The position numbers were made by a program, and so were the translations under genes. 5,856 bases of DNA from Planctomycetaceae bacterium (GTDB lineage: Bacteria; Planctomycetota; Planctomycetia; Planctomycetales; Planctomycetaceae), in assembly GCA_947463775.1 (NCBI GenBank), contig CANHVD010000396.1, forward strand, positions 1 to 5,856. Direction: 5' to 3'. A model generated the notes under the pieces. It saw only the letters and a program-made list of their open reading frames with translations. It ran no database searches and had not been told where the DNA came from. Below are positions 4,794 through 5,856 of the stretch, piece after piece. Each line of letters opens with the position of its first letter. Position 1 is the first letter of the stretch.

Positions 4794-5856
4794 ATGTTGA
4801 GCCAACGACCAGCTACTAGACGACCGGGTTTTACGCTTATTGAACTGTTGGTAGTGATTGCGATCATTGCCATCCTGATTGCACTTCTGCTCCCGGCAGT
4901 GCAGCAAGCTCGCGAGTCTGCTCGCCGAACTCAGTGCAAGAACAACTTGAAACAGTTTGGCCTCGCCCTGCACAACTACCACGATGTCTTTGGTGTGTTC
5001 TGCAATGCCAAAGGCGGGACAGTCGGCTATGGAGACGCAAGCCGTCTCGATGGCAATTACGAACGCCGGACAGGCTTCATTGCACTGCTTCCATATCTGG
5101 AACAGGCTGCACTTTACTCCCAGATCACAGTCCCGGATGCGACAACGACACCTCGAATCCCAGACGGTGGCTCAGCACCATGGAGCGGCGGCGTTAGTGT
5201 CACAAGGTACACTCAGAGATTTGCAGGCTTCCTGTGTCCTTCAGATCCAGGGATTCTGTCTGCTCGCGGCAACAACAGTTACGCCTTCTCCCGAGGCGAC
5301 TACATCGGCGTAGACGCTGGTACCGGACGTGATGCTCAGAATGTCAACGGACTATTCTGCCTGCGTCGCTGCTTCGGAGTACGTGACATCACCGATGGCA
5401 CAAGCAATACCGTGGCAATCAGTGAACGCATGATGGCGAATTTCGGAATTGGTGGTACCGGCAGTCCGATGATTGGCCAGGGGATTATCACCGGGATTGG
5501 AACAATCACGACTAATCCCGGAGCTTGCATCGCTGCAGCAGCCCCGATTCGAGCCGGAGCCCGCTATTCAACAGGCGCTGGGATCAAGGGCCGATTCAGT
5601 TCAATCTGGTGTGATGGTCAGCCAGAAATCAATTCATTCTATACAGTAACTCCTCCGAACGGACCATCCTGCATCAATGACGCCAACGGCAATGCAGACG
5701 GAGCCGTCGGTATGTTTGCTGCCAGCAGCTATCACACCGGCGGAGCTCAGGCTCTTCTGGCAGACGGCTCAGTGCGGTTCATCTCCGAGAACATCGATAC
5801 GGGCAATTTGGCCGTAACCACCACGCTGGGAGCCTCCAGCCCTTACGGAATCTGGG
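4794..5856 (+). CDS. DUF1559 protein with type IV prepilin-like N-terminus (3' end outside window)
   Basis: A continuous frame of 354 codons runs off the right edge. Residues 12-30 are a class III prepilin signal: after basic MLSQRPATRRP comes G12, the predicted cleavage site before F13, then TLIELLVVIAIIAIL with Glu17 as the mature +5 residue, so it should be cut and N-methylated by a prepilin peptidase. Family marks follow: CKNNLKQFGLALHNYHD (48-64), FIALLPYLEQ (95-104), FLCPSDP (146-152), DITDGTSNT (198-206) and the C-terminal SYHTGGAQALLADGSVRFIS (312-331). Members usually end shortly after SPYGIW, so probably only the last residues are missing. DUF1559 proteins are numerous in planctomycetes; their role, perhaps pseudopilin-like fibres or surface proteins, is not settled. 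The ATG at 4794 has GAGGAG (4782-4787) 6 bases upstream. An in-frame ATG at 4740 would add 18 residues but lacks a ribosome binding site and an orthodox leader. Confidence 0.95.
   Translation, partial: MLSQRPATRRPGFTLIELLVVIAIIAILIALLLPAVQQARESARRTQCKNNLKQFGLALHNYHDVFGVFCNAKGGTVGYGDASRLDGNYERRTGFIALLPYLEQAALYSQITVPDATTTPRIPDGGSAPWSGGVSVTRYTQRFAGFLCPSDPGILSARGNNSYAFSRGDYIGVDAGTGRDAQNVNGLFCLRRCFGVRDITDGTSNTVAISERMMANFGIGGTGSPMIGQGIITGIGTITTNPGACIAAAAPIRAGARYSTGAGIKGRFSSIWCDGQPEINSFYTVTPPNGPSCINDANGNADGAVGMFAASSYHTGGAQALLADGSVRFISENIDTGNLAVTTTLGASSPYGIW

Noticed and set aside
4934..5313. Plus-strand open frames of 87 and 118 codons inside the DUF1559 gene
   Set aside because: Out-of-frame shadows of the continuous DUF1559 coding frame that starts at 4794.

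Overview
The window looks like chromosomal DNA of a Planctomycetota bacterium. The main evidence is at the right end: a DUF1559 protein with a type IV prepilin-like N-terminus (GFTLIELLVVIAIIAIL), a family greatly expanded in planctomycetes. Supporting evidence is a small lipoprotein with a transthyretin/carboxypeptidase-regulatory-like fold and a secreted two-BON-domain protein with a Met-rich linker and Trp-rich tail. Base composition is moderate, genes are spaced widely, and no insertion sequence, CRISPR array, tRNA or rRNA is visible.

Layout, left to right. (1) Bases 2-133 may be the tail of an unidentified plus-strand gene. (2) After a 331-base gap comes a complete FtsW/RodA-family glycosyltransferase gene (465-1613, +). 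(3) The convergent gap 1614-1986 holds a long hairpin that fits the end of the ftsW/rodA-like transcript and a clear intrinsic terminator for the gene on the other strand. (4) The BON-domain protein is at 1987-3129 (-). (5) A 538-base non-coding stretch (3130-3667) carries three hairpins. (6) The small lipoprotein is at 3668-4138 (-). (7) A 655-base divergent intergenic region (4139-4793) contains a perfect 9-bp inverted repeat, repeated GTGAAC cores and TGCAAA repeats. (8) The DUF1559 gene starts at 4794 (+) and runs off the right edge.

All four recognisable genes act at the cell envelope: septal or lateral wall polymerisation (FtsW/RodA), a secreted BON protein, an outer-surface or periplasmic lipoprotein, and a pseudopilin-like protein. 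Nothing shows that they form one pathway. They lie in separate transcription units, and only the divergent lipoprotein/DUF1559 pair shares a control region. I see no convincing new defence, mobile or biosynthetic system. The points most worth a second look are the Met-rich/Trp-rich architecture of the BON protein, the repeated motifs in the divergent intergenic region, and a Gly-to-Asp change in a normally conserved FtsW/RodA motif.
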